Of a stretch of DNA of 64,000 nucleotides, positions 44,744 through 53,542 are shown in pieces (position 1 is the first letter of the stretch; each line of letters begins with the position of its first letter). Under the pieces are notes generated by a model. The model made no database searches and was not told the DNA's origin. It saw only the letters and a program-made list of their open reading frames with translations. The stretch is from an uncultured Lachnospiraceae bacterium (GTDB taxonomy: Bacteria > Bacillota > Clostridia > Lachnospirales > Lachnospiraceae), in assembly GCA_947172645.1 (NCBI GenBank), contig CAMWBY010000002.1, positions 186,001-250,000 on the forward strand. Direction: 5' to 3'. Made by a program: the position numbers and the translations under genes.

Positions 44744-45717
44744 AAGACATCCTTTCTGGCATATTCAAAATTTGTCTCTAAGATGCCGCGTATTCCATCG
44801 GCAAAATCTGTAAGATTTATTTTCCCTATCCTCTTTTCAAGCAACGAAATATCTGCACACAGATGCATTACCTGTTTCTCGCTGTATGGAATCATCCCAA
44901 ACCCCAGTTTTCTTTCCAATTCTTCTCCATGCGCTTCTTCCTGCATTCCCTGGTGTTCTCTAACCACAGTATATATCTTCTTGATATAGTCTTTCAGCAT
45001 CCTGGCCTGCCCGCTGCCCACACAATAAACTTCACCATCCATGCCCTTGTCTCCCAAGGCATAGAAAATATCCGCCGCATCTTTGCTGTAAAGATAATCC
45101 CACATCTGTCCGCCCGGCGTAAAGGCAGTCGGCTCTCCATGCAAAATCTTACTAACCGCGCTCATAACCATGCTCCCGGCTCCATCGTAGGGTCCATAGA
45201 CGCTTAAAACCCTCGTCCAAATATGCTTTATCTGCCTCTGCTTACAGACAACACGACTCATCTGCCCGGCGCACAGCTTCGCCATGCCATACCCATTCTC
45301 GGGATTAGCAGCCATATCCGGCGTCAATTTCCCTGTCACCCTGCCGTATTCTGCCTGGGAACCTGCCCCGATAAACGTATGGCATCCTAACCGCCTGGCC
45401 AGTTCCACCGCATCCATTGTATACGCAATATTATTTGCCTGCAGGCGCATGTCGTTCCTGGCGTCCCCCACGGTCCCGCTCCACGCGAAATGATAAAATA
45501 CATCGTACTTCTCCGGCAATCCGCCATTCTGAAATAAATCCTGATAATCAGGCAAATCCGCCTCCATAACCTGTACAAACGGAGACTTTGGAATATTCTT
45601 AATTCTGGCGGAACCTTTATGACAGATAGCCAAAACCTTCGTCTTCTCCTCTATGCACTTCTTAATCAATGCCATTCCAATGGCTCCGGTGGGCCCGGAA
45701 ATCACTATACTCTTCAT
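44740..45717 (-). CDS. SDR reductase/epimerase, CDP-abequose synthase or YerF-like
   Basis: 325 residues. Rossmann motif GPTGAIG at about 8-14; catalytic Tyr and Lys in YGMAK, preceded by GAGSQAEYG, the order used by CDP-4-keto-hexose reductases. It lies 31 bases after the CDP-glucose 4,6-dehydratase. In the known pathway the 4-keto group of CDP-3,6-dideoxy-4-ketohexose is reduced by enzymes of this class to abequose or paratose, and in the yersiniose route YerF reduces the ketone of the added two-carbon branch. With a YerE-like gene in the operon both are possible. Which one cannot be settled from sequence alone. Confidence 0.8.
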   Translation of the reverse strand: MKSIVISGPTGAIGMALIKKCIEEKTKVLAICHKGSARIKNIPKSPFVQVMEADLPDYQDLFQNGGLPEKYDVFYHFAWSGTVGDARNDMRLQANNIAYTMDAVELARRLGCHTFIGAGSQAEYGRVTGKLTPDMAANPENGYGMAKLCAGQMSRVVCKQRQIKHIWTRVLSVYGPYDGAGSMVMSAVSKILHGEPTAFTPGGQMWDYLYSKDAADIFYALGDKGMDGEVYCVGSGQARMLKDYIKKIYTVVREHQGMQEEAHGEELERKLGFGMIPYSEKQVMHLCADISLLEKRIGKINLTDFADGIRGILETNFEYARKDVL

Positions 45718-45748
45718 TTTGGCTCCATTTTTTTAAGTCCTAATCCGC

Positions 45749-46852
45749 CTATTTGCAAGTTCCAAAGAAATCTTTAAGCTGCCTTTCCATAACCTGTGAT
45801 ACAGACTCTTTGTCCCGGTACGCTATCGTCCATTCTACAATCATTTCCATGGCTTTCTCCACGTTCCATACAGGCTTCCATCCAAATGTTCTTTTCAGTT
45901 TGGAACAGTCCAATTTCAAAAAACCTGCCTCATGTGGGCCGCCGTCATATTCGCTGCGCCATGTAACCTGCTGCCCCGTAGCCCGGTTCCACTTATCGCA
46001 AAACAGCGTTACCAATTCCCCCGTTGTATAGCAATCCGTCTCATCCGGACCAACATTATAACTTCCTGCAAAACAAGGGTCGGTATATTGTCTCGCCGCA
46101 ATCATCAGATACACCGCCACCGGCTCTAAGACATGCTGATAGGGCCTCGTTGAATACGGGTTTCTCAACGTAATCTCCCGCCCTGAAAGCGCCGCCCTAA
46201 TGCAGTCGGGTATCACTCTGTCCACCGCAAAGTCACCGCCGCCAATCACATTACCTGCCCGCGCTGTGGAAATTGCCGTCCGGCAAAATTCCTCTCCATC
46301 ATGCGCATTATTGGCAAAAAAGGAATTTTTATAGCTGCCTGTAACCAATTCCGAACAAGACTTAGAGTTAGAATACGGGTCGTATCCGTCCAATTCTTCA
46401 TTTTCACGGTATCCCCACTCCCATTCCCTGTTGCGGTATACCTTGTCCGTTGTCACATTGAGAAAAGAGCGGACACACGGATGAGTCCTCACACATTCCA
46501 AAATATTGACTGTGCCCATCACATTTACTTCGTAAGTATACACCGGATTTTTGTACGACTCCCTCACGAGCGGCTGTGCCGCCATATGAATGACAATATC
46601 CGGTTCCGCTTCATCAAAGACCTTCATCAGATGGCTCAAATCCCTGATATCCCCCAACACAGAATGTATTCTGTCATCCATCCCGCACAATCCGTAAATA
46701 CTAGGCTCCGTAGGAGGCTCCAATGCGTAACCTGTCACCTTGGCCCCCGCCTGTAACAACATGGCGCACATCCATGTGCCTTTGAAACCGGTGTGACCGG
46801 TTATCAACACTTTCTTCCCTTTATAAAAATCCAAGCCAAAATCAAATCCCAT
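45749..46852 (-). CDS. rfbG: CDP-glucose 4,6-dehydratase
   Basis: 367 residues, the normal length. NAD-binding motif GHTGFKG at about 18-24; the active-site Tyr and Lys in DPYSNSKSCSE; TTDKVYRNRE and GGGDFAVDRVIPD, both characteristic of CDP-glucose 4,6-dehydratases. It converts CDP-glucose to CDP-4-keto-6-deoxyglucose, the substrate of RfbH. Substrate CDP-glucose would come from RfbF, two genes upstream. A 118-base gap separates it from RfbH and may contain a minor promoter. RBS AAAGG. Confidence 0.95.
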   Translation of the reverse strand: MGFDFGLDFYKGKKVLITGHTGFKGTWMCAMLLQAGAKVTGYALEPPTEPSIYGLCGMDDRIHSVLGDIRDLSHLMKVFDEAEPDIVIHMAAQPLVRESYKNPVYTYEVNVMGTVNILECVRTHPCVRSFLNVTTDKVYRNREWEWGYRENEELDGYDPYSNSKSCSELVTGSYKNSFFANNAHDGEEFCRTAISTARAGNVIGGGDFAVDRVIPDCIRAALSGREITLRNPYSTRPYQHVLEPVAVYLMIAARQYTDPCFAGSYNVGPDETDCYTTGELVTLFCDKWNRATGQQVTWRSEYDGGPHEAGFLKLDCSKLKRTFGWKPVWNVEKAMEMIVEWTIAYRDKESVSQVMERQLKDFFGTCK

Positions 46853-46970
46853 TTTATGCCGTATGCCTTTCTTTTATCATTCTCTATCTCATCGCAAAAC
46901 GATACGATACCCAAAACCCTCCGCATGCCAATACATGCTATCCCAATTCATGTACACAATACCAATGTTC

Positions 46971-48311
46971 TTAATGTACAGCCTCAATCAGCGTCTGCGC
47001 CATATAATCAATCATCTCGTCTGTCATGCCCGGATACACTCCAATCCAGAACGTGTCCGCCATGATTCTGTCTGTATTGGTAAGATTGCCTGCAATCCGA
47101 TATCCTTCCCCTGCTGCCCGCATCCCGTCGAAACACGGATGTTTCGTCAAATTCCCTGCAAACAGCATCCTTGTCTGGATTCCATGATCCTCCATATACT
47201 GTACCACATGATTACGGCTTGTCCCCTCCTTACAGGTAACCGGAAACCCAAACCAGCTTGGCCTTGAACGCTCACATGCTTCCGGCAGAATCAGCTTGTC
47301 CGATATGTGCGCCGCCTCCAATTTCTTTTTCAACCGGTCAAAGTTATGTCTTCTGCGCTCCACAAAAGACGGGAATTTCTTAAGCTGTGCACAGCCGATT
47401 GCCGCCTGCATGTCTGTGGCTTTCAAATTATAACCAAAATGGGAGTACACATATTTATGGTCATAGCCCACAGGCAGTTCTCCGTATTGCCTGTCGAAAC
47501 GATGACCGCACAGATTATCACGCCCCGAAGGACATACGCAGTCTCTGCCCCAATCACGGAACGAACGGACGCATTTGTTCAAAAGCGGATTATCCGTATA
47601 GACTGCACCGCCTTCTCCCATAGTCATATGATGAGGCGGATAGAAACTGGATGTGCCAATATCCCCTACAGTTCCTGTCAGTTTCACTTTACCGTCAATC
47701 TCATATTCTGACCCAAGCGCATCGCAATTGTCTTCCACCAACCACAAATTATGCTTTTTACAGAACTCGCTGACTGTCTTCAAGTCAAAAGGATTGCCAA
47801 GCGTATGCGCAACCATAACAGCTTTCGTCTTCTCCGATAAAGCTTCCTCCAACATCGTCACATCGATATTGTACTGTGGAATTGTCACATCCACGAAAAC
47901 CGGAACAGCGCCATACTGGATAACCGGCGCAACCGTCGTGGGGAAGCCTGCCGCAACCGTAATTATCTCGTCGCCTCTCTGAACTGCCCTCTCGCCGAGA
48001 AGAGGGGACGTAAGCGCCATAAAAGCAAGCAAGTTCGCGGAAGAGCCGGAATTCACAAGGTTACAGTAACGCACTCCTAAATACTGCGCCATCTTCTCTT
48101 CGAACTCGTCCGTATACCGTCCCGATGTAAGCCAAAATTCCAGCGCACTGTCCACCAGATTCACCATCTCATCACTGTCATAAACCCTTGATGCGTAAGG
48201 AATTCGCTGCCCCTTCTCAAAAGGTTTCTTCACATTGTGATACGTTTCGCAATATTCCTTTACCGCATTTAAAATATTCTGTCTGGCTTGTCGCTCTGTG
48301 TTCCTGTCCAT
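46971..48311 (-). CDS. rfbH: CDP-4-keto-6-deoxyglucose 3-dehydrase (E1)
   Basis: 446 residues from the ATG at 48311 (MDRN), with an AGGA at about eight bases; the upstream ATG at 48323 lacks a spaced site. It is a member of the aminotransferase-fold, PMP-dependent family: SSFYPPHHMTMGEGG shows His where transaminases carry the PLP-binding Lys, the hallmark of E1. Cysteines for the [2Fe-2S] cluster are grouped in RDWGRDCVCPSG and DNLCGH. The reaction removes the C3 hydroxyl of CDP-4-keto-6-deoxyglucose with electrons from a reductase (E3/RfbI), for which no gene was recognised in the window. Confidence 0.93.
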   Translation of the reverse strand: MDRNTERQARQNILNAVKEYCETYHNVKKPFEKGQRIPYASRVYDSDEMVNLVDSALEFWLTSGRYTDEFEEKMAQYLGVRYCNLVNSGSSANLLAFMALTSPLLGERAVQRGDEIITVAAGFPTTVAPVIQYGAVPVFVDVTIPQYNIDVTMLEEALSEKTKAVMVAHTLGNPFDLKTVSEFCKKHNLWLVEDNCDALGSEYEIDGKVKLTGTVGDIGTSSFYPPHHMTMGEGGAVYTDNPLLNKCVRSFRDWGRDCVCPSGRDNLCGHRFDRQYGELPVGYDHKYVYSHFGYNLKATDMQAAIGCAQLKKFPSFVERRRHNFDRLKKKLEAAHISDKLILPEACERSRPSWFGFPVTCKEGTSRNHVVQYMEDHGIQTRMLFAGNLTKHPCFDGMRAAGEGYRIAGNLTNTDRIMADTFWIGVYPGMTDEMIDYMAQTLIEAVH

Positions 48312-48362
48312 ATTTATCCTCATTTCCGCGCATAGTTTTGCGCTTTTGCTTTCTAGGAAATT

Positions 48363-49139
48363 TTACTGCCATATCTTCCAGGGCGCTTTTCCGCCTTTCC
48401 ACAATTCCTCCAGGTATGCTCTGTCATGCACCGTATCCATCGGAGACCAAAATCCCGGATGCCTGTATGCCGCCATCTGATGGTCAGCCGCCAATCTCTC
48501 GAAAGGTTCCGCTTCTAACATCTGTGAACCATCGCCCAGATAGTCAAAAATCTTCCTGTTAAACACCATAAATCCAGCGTTTACCCAGGCTTGGTCTTTA
48601 CGCGCCTTCTCCTTAAAGCTTTCGATAACGCCATCCCTGTCAATCTTAATTGCCCCGAAGCGGCCTGCCGGCTGCGTCGTCGTAATCGTCGCAATCCTAC
48701 CCTGCTTTTTATGGAACGCAAGCAGCGCCGGGATATCTACATCCGCCACGCCATCCCCGTAAGTCAACATAAATTCGTCATCTTCTCCTATATAATCTTT
48801 AATCCGCAGTATCCGCCCCGCCGTCAATGTCTCAAGCCCGGTATTCGACAATGTAATCTTCCACGGCTCGGCCGCAGAATGATGATATTCCCTGCGCTTA
48901 TCTTTCAAATAAAATGTGGCATCCGACTGATACATATAATAATGGATAAAATAATTCTTAATCATATGCCCTTTATAACCGCAGCAAATAATAAAATCGT
49001 TGTATCCATACGCCGAATATATCTTAATAATATGCCATAAAATTGGCCTGTCCCCAATCTCCACCATCGGTTTAGGCTTAAACACTGATTCTTCGCTAAT
49101 CCGGCTGCCTTTGCCGCCAGCCAAAATCACAACCTTCAT
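48363..49139 (-). CDS. rfbF: Glucose-1-phosphate cytidylyltransferase
   Basis: 258 residues, the usual length. Canonical nucleotide loop AGGKGSRISEES with KPKPMVEIG, then YGDGVADVDI (metal Asp), RFGAIKID, and WVNAGFMVFNR, all typical of RfbF/DdhA. It makes CDP-glucose from CTP and glucose 1-phosphate. It starts 19 bases after a diverged paralogue (49159-49956) and is followed by RfbH 51 bases on, so it belongs to one operon. Confidence 0.94.
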   Translation of the reverse strand: MKVVILAGGKGSRISEESVFKPKPMVEIGDRPILWHIIKIYSAYGYNDFIICCGYKGHMIKNYFIHYYMYQSDATFYLKDKRREYHHSAAEPWKITLSNTGLETLTAGRILRIKDYIGEDDEFMLTYGDGVADVDIPALLAFHKKQGRIATITTTQPAGRFGAIKIDRDGVIESFKEKARKDQAWVNAGFMVFNRKIFDYLGDGSQMLEAEPFERLAADHQMAAYRHPGFWSPMDTVHDRAYLEELWKGGKAPWKIWQ

Positions 49140-49158
49140 AATAGCCTATACCCTTCCG

Positions 49159-49956
49159 TCAAACTTTCGTCCTATACTTACTGACAACCCACGGCGCAAT
49201 GCCTGCATTCCAGAGGTTCTCCATATTAACCCTGTCACGGTATGTCTCCACCGGCGTCCAGAAACCGCTGTGTTTATAGGTAATCAGCTGTCCCTTCTCC
49301 GCCAGGTTATCAACCAGGAGTTTCTCCAAATTGTAATTGCCCTGCAATATGCCGAATACTTTCCTGTTCAGGATATACAGACAGGCATTCGTCCACGCAT
49401 CGCTCAAGGCAGCGCCACTCTGTACTCTTCTTAACTGGCATGCCTCGTCGATATCCAAAGCCTCGTTACGCCCGGTGGGCCTCGCCACTGCCATGGTTGC
49501 AATCTTTCCCTGCTTCTTATGGTACTCTATCATTTTGGACACATCAATATCAAACAGGCAGTCGCCATACGCCACAATAAACTCTTCCTCATCAATATAT
49601 CTTTGTATACCCGCCACCCTCTGTCCCGTGGCGGCATATAGCCCGGTGTCCACCACGGTCACTTTCCAATCCTCCGTACGGTTCTTATGGATTTCAATAG
49701 AGTTGGTGCGCAAGTCCACGGTTATATCGGATTGGTAAATATAATAATCCATAAAATATTCCTTAATCATATCTACCTTATATCCGCCGCAGATAATAAA
49801 CTCATTCAATCCGTAAGCCGAAAAAACTTTCATAATATGCCAGAGCATCGGCTTGCCGCCAATTTCCGCCATAGGCTTCGGGATGCCCTCCTGCTCGTTA
49901 CTGATTGTGCTCCTCTGCCCTCCCGCCAGGATAACCACTTTCATATTTGCTGCCAT
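49159..49956 (-). CDS. Atypical cytidylyltransferase-like sugar nucleotidyltransferase
   Basis: 265 residues from the ATG at 49956, preceded by GGGAGAAAAGC; earlier in-frame starts lack a site. It is a paralogue of the neighbouring RfbF: framework motifs WHIMK, GGYK, YGD and GFWTPVE are conserved. The nucleotide loop reads AGGQRSTISNEQ, where RfbF has AGGKGSRISEES, so the Gly-X-Gly-Ser/Thr-Arg signature is rearranged. Substrate residues also differ (GDCLFDID for GDGVADVD, GRNEAL for GRFGAI, WTNACL for WVNAGF). It therefore probably activates a different sugar phosphate or another nucleotide. It stands between the aldolase and RfbF, suggesting a role tied to the aldolase/ThDP pair. Confidence 0.8.
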   Translation of the reverse strand: MAANMKVVILAGGQRSTISNEQEGIPKPMAEIGGKPMLWHIMKVFSAYGLNEFIICGGYKVDMIKEYFMDYYIYQSDITVDLRTNSIEIHKNRTEDWKVTVVDTGLYAATGQRVAGIQRYIDEEEFIVAYGDCLFDIDVSKMIEYHKKQGKIATMAVARPTGRNEALDIDEACQLRRVQSGAALSDAWTNACLYILNRKVFGILQGNYNLEKLLVDNLAEKGQLITYKHSGFWTPVETYRDRVNMENLWNAGIAPWVVSKYRTKV

Positions 49957-49999
49957 GCTTTTCTCCCAATTTGTACTGCCAAACAACATAAAGAATAAA

Positions 50000-51577
50000 C
50001 TATTGTGCATACACACTTTCTGTCAGAAATATCAGTTCGATTTCTCCCCTTTTATCCTGAAGCTCTTTTCTAATTAGTTCATTCCTTAAGCATGCAGTTT
50101 CTGCCAAAAAACCATATTCTAAAGCGCTACTCACGTAATTTCTACTGTTACTGGTCTGATATCCGTCCAATCCTGCCAAATAAACACGTTTTACACCCAA
50201 ATGTACAAGAAAATTTATACACATGATACCTGAATTTTCCATAATTTCCGGCGCATTTGCCATATAACTGGAGAAATTTACCATATACTGATAATTAACT
50301 GCTTCCCGCAGATTCGATGTAATAATTTTCTTTCCGCCTGCCACATCCTGAATATCTTTATATCTTCTCATATGGCAACTAAATACATAATCATATTTAT
50401 AATCTTGCGGAATAAAATTTAATGAAATTACAAGAGGATTGCTTTTATCTATATAGCTTTGGATTTTTGCCCTTTCTTTCGTTAGAGAAACACCTGAACC
50501 AAGCAATAAAATCTCCCGTCCCGCAAACTCATGCTCTAACACCTTTACTGTTTCTCTATCATCTACAAACTGTTCCTGGTAGGCCCTGTAAAATTCTTCC
50601 GCCTTTTCCTTACTGTAAACAGCCTTATCCTCCTTGGGGATTGACTTTAATATTTCATCATATGATTTTACAGTCAACGTTCCTTTCGAGGAAAAATGTA
50701 TTGCATAGTTAGGATGACATCCGTTCAATGCTGATAAATAAAAGGGCAAAGAATATCCCCAAAAGCTTTTCTGATGAATATCATTCAAATATTCATCAAT
50801 AATCTCTAACATTGGTTCAATGCGGTAACACTTACCATAGTTCTCGTTCATATAAGCCGCAAATAATTCCATATTCAAATTACCTGCTCCCCGCCCCATT
50901 CCAAATACACTGGCATCAATTACAATGTCCCTTTTCAATTTCATCTCTGTCATGGAAGCTGCATTTTCCATAGCCTGCTGCATATTATTATGTGAATGGT
51001 ATCCTAATATAATATCTTCACGCAAATTATGGTCTGCAATCTCCGCATATCGAAGAAAATCTCTTTTTTTCATAAGGCCGAAGCTATCTACTATATAAAA
51101 TCCTTGAATTGGCAAAGAATTGAATTGATATATCAAATCAATCCATTCGCCATCCGTATAGCCGTCTGTGCCTACAGCCTGGGCAAAAACTTCATAGCCA
51201 AGTTTCAGAAGCTTTTCTACATATTCATATGCTTCATTAATTTTATTCTTCTTAAATATCACGCGGAATAAATCAAATCCATCACTTGTCCGTTTCCCTA
51301 ACCGCTCCAGGCAAACCGGGCGCCCCATATCAATCATACCCGCATATTTCATTTCCGGATTTTTAGGCGCAATTATGCTACTTACGCTTTCATTTCCGTT
51401 AAACAGGGAATAATCCGGGCAATATTCACAGTCTCTCACAAATCCTAGCTCAAGATACTCAATACCCGTCAACGCCATCTTCTTTGCAATATGATAAATT
51501 GCTTTCGCACCGAAATTCCATTCATTTACATACCCGCCATCTCTCAATGTGCAATCAAGCAAGCTAATTCTTTCCAT
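50000..51577 (-). CDS. HMGL/DmpG-type aldolase fused to a Rossmann-like C-terminal domain
   Basis: 525 residues. The N-terminal 300 residues are an HMGL-like TIM barrel: LLDCTLRDGGY with metal ligand Asp8 and catalytic Arg12, a Lys-rich middle, and YHSHNN with metal ligands His194 and His196. This class catalyses Claisen- or aldol-type carbon-carbon bond steps with pyruvate, oxaloacetate or acetyl-CoA. The C-terminal domain (about 350-525) opens with EILLLGSGVSLTKER, like a Rossmann or DUF115-type fold, and could bind a sugar phosphate or nucleotide; this domain assignment is tentative. It lies between a YerE-like ThDP enzyme (23 bases) and the atypical nucleotidyltransferase (43 bases), in AT-rich DNA (15 G/C in the 60 bases 50401-50460). 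Confidence 0.75.
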   Translation of the reverse strand: MERISLLDCTLRDGGYVNEWNFGAKAIYHIAKKMALTGIEYLELGFVRDCEYCPDYSLFNGNESVSSIIAPKNPEMKYAGMIDMGRPVCLERLGKRTSDGFDLFRVIFKKNKINEAYEYVEKLLKLGYEVFAQAVGTDGYTDGEWIDLIYQFNSLPIQGFYIVDSFGLMKKRDFLRYAEIADHNLREDIILGYHSHNNMQQAMENAASMTEMKLKRDIVIDASVFGMGRGAGNLNMELFAAYMNENYGKCYRIEPMLEIIDEYLNDIHQKSFWGYSLPFYLSALNGCHPNYAIHFSSKGTLTVKSYDEILKSIPKEDKAVYSKEKAEEFYRAYQEQFVDDRETVKVLEHEFAGREILLLGSGVSLTKERAKIQSYIDKSNPLVISLNFIPQDYKYDYVFSCHMRRYKDIQDVAGGKKIITSNLREAVNYQYMVNFSSYMANAPEIMENSGIMCINFLVHLGVKRVYLAGLDGYQTSNSRNYVSSALEYGFLAETACLRNELIRKELQDKRGEIELIFLTESVYAQ

Positions 51578-51600
51578 ATTTCCCCCTATATTTATGATAC

Positions 51601-53439
51601 CTACGTGATAGGAGTAATCACCATATTCTTTCTAAGCTCTTCCCTGTCCAGGAACGGTGCCAAATCTTCTAAAGGCGGACTTATCAATGTCCCATCTTCT
51701 AACTTTTTCGTTGCACTCTTTGGCTCAAAAATCTGCTCTGTGGACACAAAAATCTGACAGAACGCCGCACCTTCTGTCGACAATGTATTTTGTACTGCTT
51801 CTTTCATCTCTTGATTACTGTGCGCTTCAAAATAAGGAAATCCAAAAGCAACAGCTAGCTTTTCAAAATCCGGGAAAGATAAATCTCCGCTTTCCGGCCC
51901 TATTCCAATCTTGGAATTCCCACCAAATACATTATTTTGTGTCTGCCGAATAGAATGATATCCCTGGTTGTTAATCAAAAACAGTTTGATAGGCAGTTTA
52001 TTTGTAAGAACAGTCTGTAACTCCTGCAAATTCATCATAATGCTGCCATCGCCCTCTAAACAAACAGTTATCCGCCTACCCGCCGCAATGCACGCTCCAA
52101 TCGCTGCCGGAAGCCCATATCCCATACTCGCAACAGCACTATTAATCAAAAATCTGGCATCCTTTTTAATCACATAATTATGGCTTCCCACTACACATGC
52201 ACTGCCATTCGACACTACTGTAAGATTTCCAACAGGTAGACTCTCACTCAAATAGCGTATAAATGCATACACATTTGCATACGCACCGTCTTCCTCCCAA
52301 TGCTTGGATTGAGTAACTGGATACTCCGCTTTCCAAAAAGCGCACTTATCTAACCAAAAGCCCTCCTTAAATACAGGTGTGCTCTCCTCCTCCAATTCGT
52401 GCTCTAATACTTCAAAAAAATCTTTTGCATCAGCACAAACCGGCATTTCCACATGTAATGTCGTCTTTTTTAATTCCGCCGGGTCTGCATCAACCATGAT
52501 TACATACGCTTCCCTCGCCCATGTTTTCCAACTATACCCTACTTGGCGAATCGAAAGCCTATTACCTACAGCAAGCACTAAATCTGCATTCTGTACTGCA
52601 AAATTACCTGCACGGTCACCCATAATTCCGCCACGGCCTACATAAAGCGGGTGTTCATCTTCTATTGCATCAATAGAATCCCAACAAGTTACTACAGGAA
52701 TATTTAACTTCTCCAACACTCTGCGAAAAACATCATACCCCTCTGAAAGCCGAATCCCATTGCCCGCATATAATACCGGCCGCTTTGATTGCCGAACTTT
52801 TTCTATTATTTGGCATATGGTATCTTTCCCAACTGGTTGCGGAATTTCTATGCTATCTTCTTTCTGGCAATACCCTTCCAATTCATCTGTTTCAATCTGA
52901 CACGCCTGAAAATCCAATGGGATGTCTATCCACACCGGTCCTCTTCGCCCTGTAGTAGCCAAAGCATATGCTTTTTCCAAAATATACCGAATTTGTGTAG
53001 GTTCCTCGACCATAACCGCATATTTGCACATAGGAGCCACAGACTTAGTAATATCATATTCCTGGTCGCCAACCGCCCTAAGAGAAAGACCGTCTGTATA
53101 TCTATTCATATATCTTGCCGTTGTATCATAACGAACCTGACCAGAAATTATAAACATTGGGACTGAATCCAACCATCCCCCCAACACCCCCGTAATCGCA
53201 TTCGTTCCACCTGGCCCTGTCGTCACGCATACCACTGCCATTCGGTTATTAACTCTGGCATAACTCTCCGCTGCAATAGCGCTTGCCTGCTCATGATGAT
53301 TATAAGTGCAATGTAAACCTGTCTTATGGCCCAAAGCATCATTCAAATGCATTGCACCGCCGCCTGTTATCATAAAACAGTCTGTAATTCCATGGTCTAC
53401 AAGAAAATCAGCCACATAATCTGCTAGTCTCTGACGCAT
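51601..53439 (-). CDS. ThDP-dependent enzyme, acetolactate synthase-like / YerE-like
   Basis: 612 residues from the ATG at 53439, which follows AAGGAGG and lies inside a longer frame that overlaps the promoter. Domains: N-terminal PYR domain with the activating Glu in NHHEQASAIAAESYAR, a central domain, and a C-terminal PP domain with ThDP motif GDGS and INN about 28 residues later. Acetolactate synthase relatives make two-carbon transfers from pyruvate. In the yersiniose pathway YerE adds such a unit to C4 of a CDP-3,6-dideoxy-4-ketohexose, and the following genes build exactly that type of CDP sugar. It is not in an amino-acid operon. First gene of the CDP-sugar operon; AT-rich like the aldolase. 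Confidence 0.82.
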   Translation of the reverse strand: MRQRLADYVADFLVDHGITDCFMITGGGAMHLNDALGHKTGLHCTYNHHEQASAIAAESYARVNNRMAVVCVTTGPGGTNAITGVLGGWLDSVPMFIISGQVRYDTTARYMNRYTDGLSLRAVGDQEYDITKSVAPMCKYAVMVEEPTQIRYILEKAYALATTGRRGPVWIDIPLDFQACQIETDELEGYCQKEDSIEIPQPVGKDTICQIIEKVRQSKRPVLYAGNGIRLSEGYDVFRRVLEKLNIPVVTCWDSIDAIEDEHPLYVGRGGIMGDRAGNFAVQNADLVLAVGNRLSIRQVGYSWKTWAREAYVIMVDADPAELKKTTLHVEMPVCADAKDFFEVLEHELEEESTPVFKEGFWLDKCAFWKAEYPVTQSKHWEEDGAYANVYAFIRYLSESLPVGNLTVVSNGSACVVGSHNYVIKKDARFLINSAVASMGYGLPAAIGACIAAGRRITVCLEGDGSIMMNLQELQTVLTNKLPIKLFLINNQGYHSIRQTQNNVFGGNSKIGIGPESGDLSFPDFEKLAVAFGFPYFEAHSNQEMKEAVQNTLSTEGAAFCQIFVSTEQIFEPKSATKKLEDGTLISPPLEDLAPFLDREELRKNMVITPIT

Positions 53440-53470
53440 TTCTATCCTCCTTATGTTTAACATTATGATA

Positions 53471-53499
53471 ATCTTATCAAATAATCTACTACTATACAA
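53471..53499 (-). promoter_or_regulatory. Predicted sigma-A promoter of the CDP-sugar operon
   Basis: TTGTAT and TAAGAT are 17 bases apart on the minus strand; the -10 lies 31 bases before the ThDP enzyme start. It marks the beginning of the eight-gene unit ending at 43619. Confidence 0.55.
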
Positions 53500-53542
53500 G
53501 AGACTTTACATATAGAAGCTACAAACAGGCACATCCCAAAAA

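Noticed and set aside
51601..53439. Housekeeping acetolactate synthase (ilvB)
   Set aside because: No ilvN, ilvC or leucine genes nearby; it opens a CDP-sugar operon, so a YerE-like role fits better, though the catalytic class is shared.
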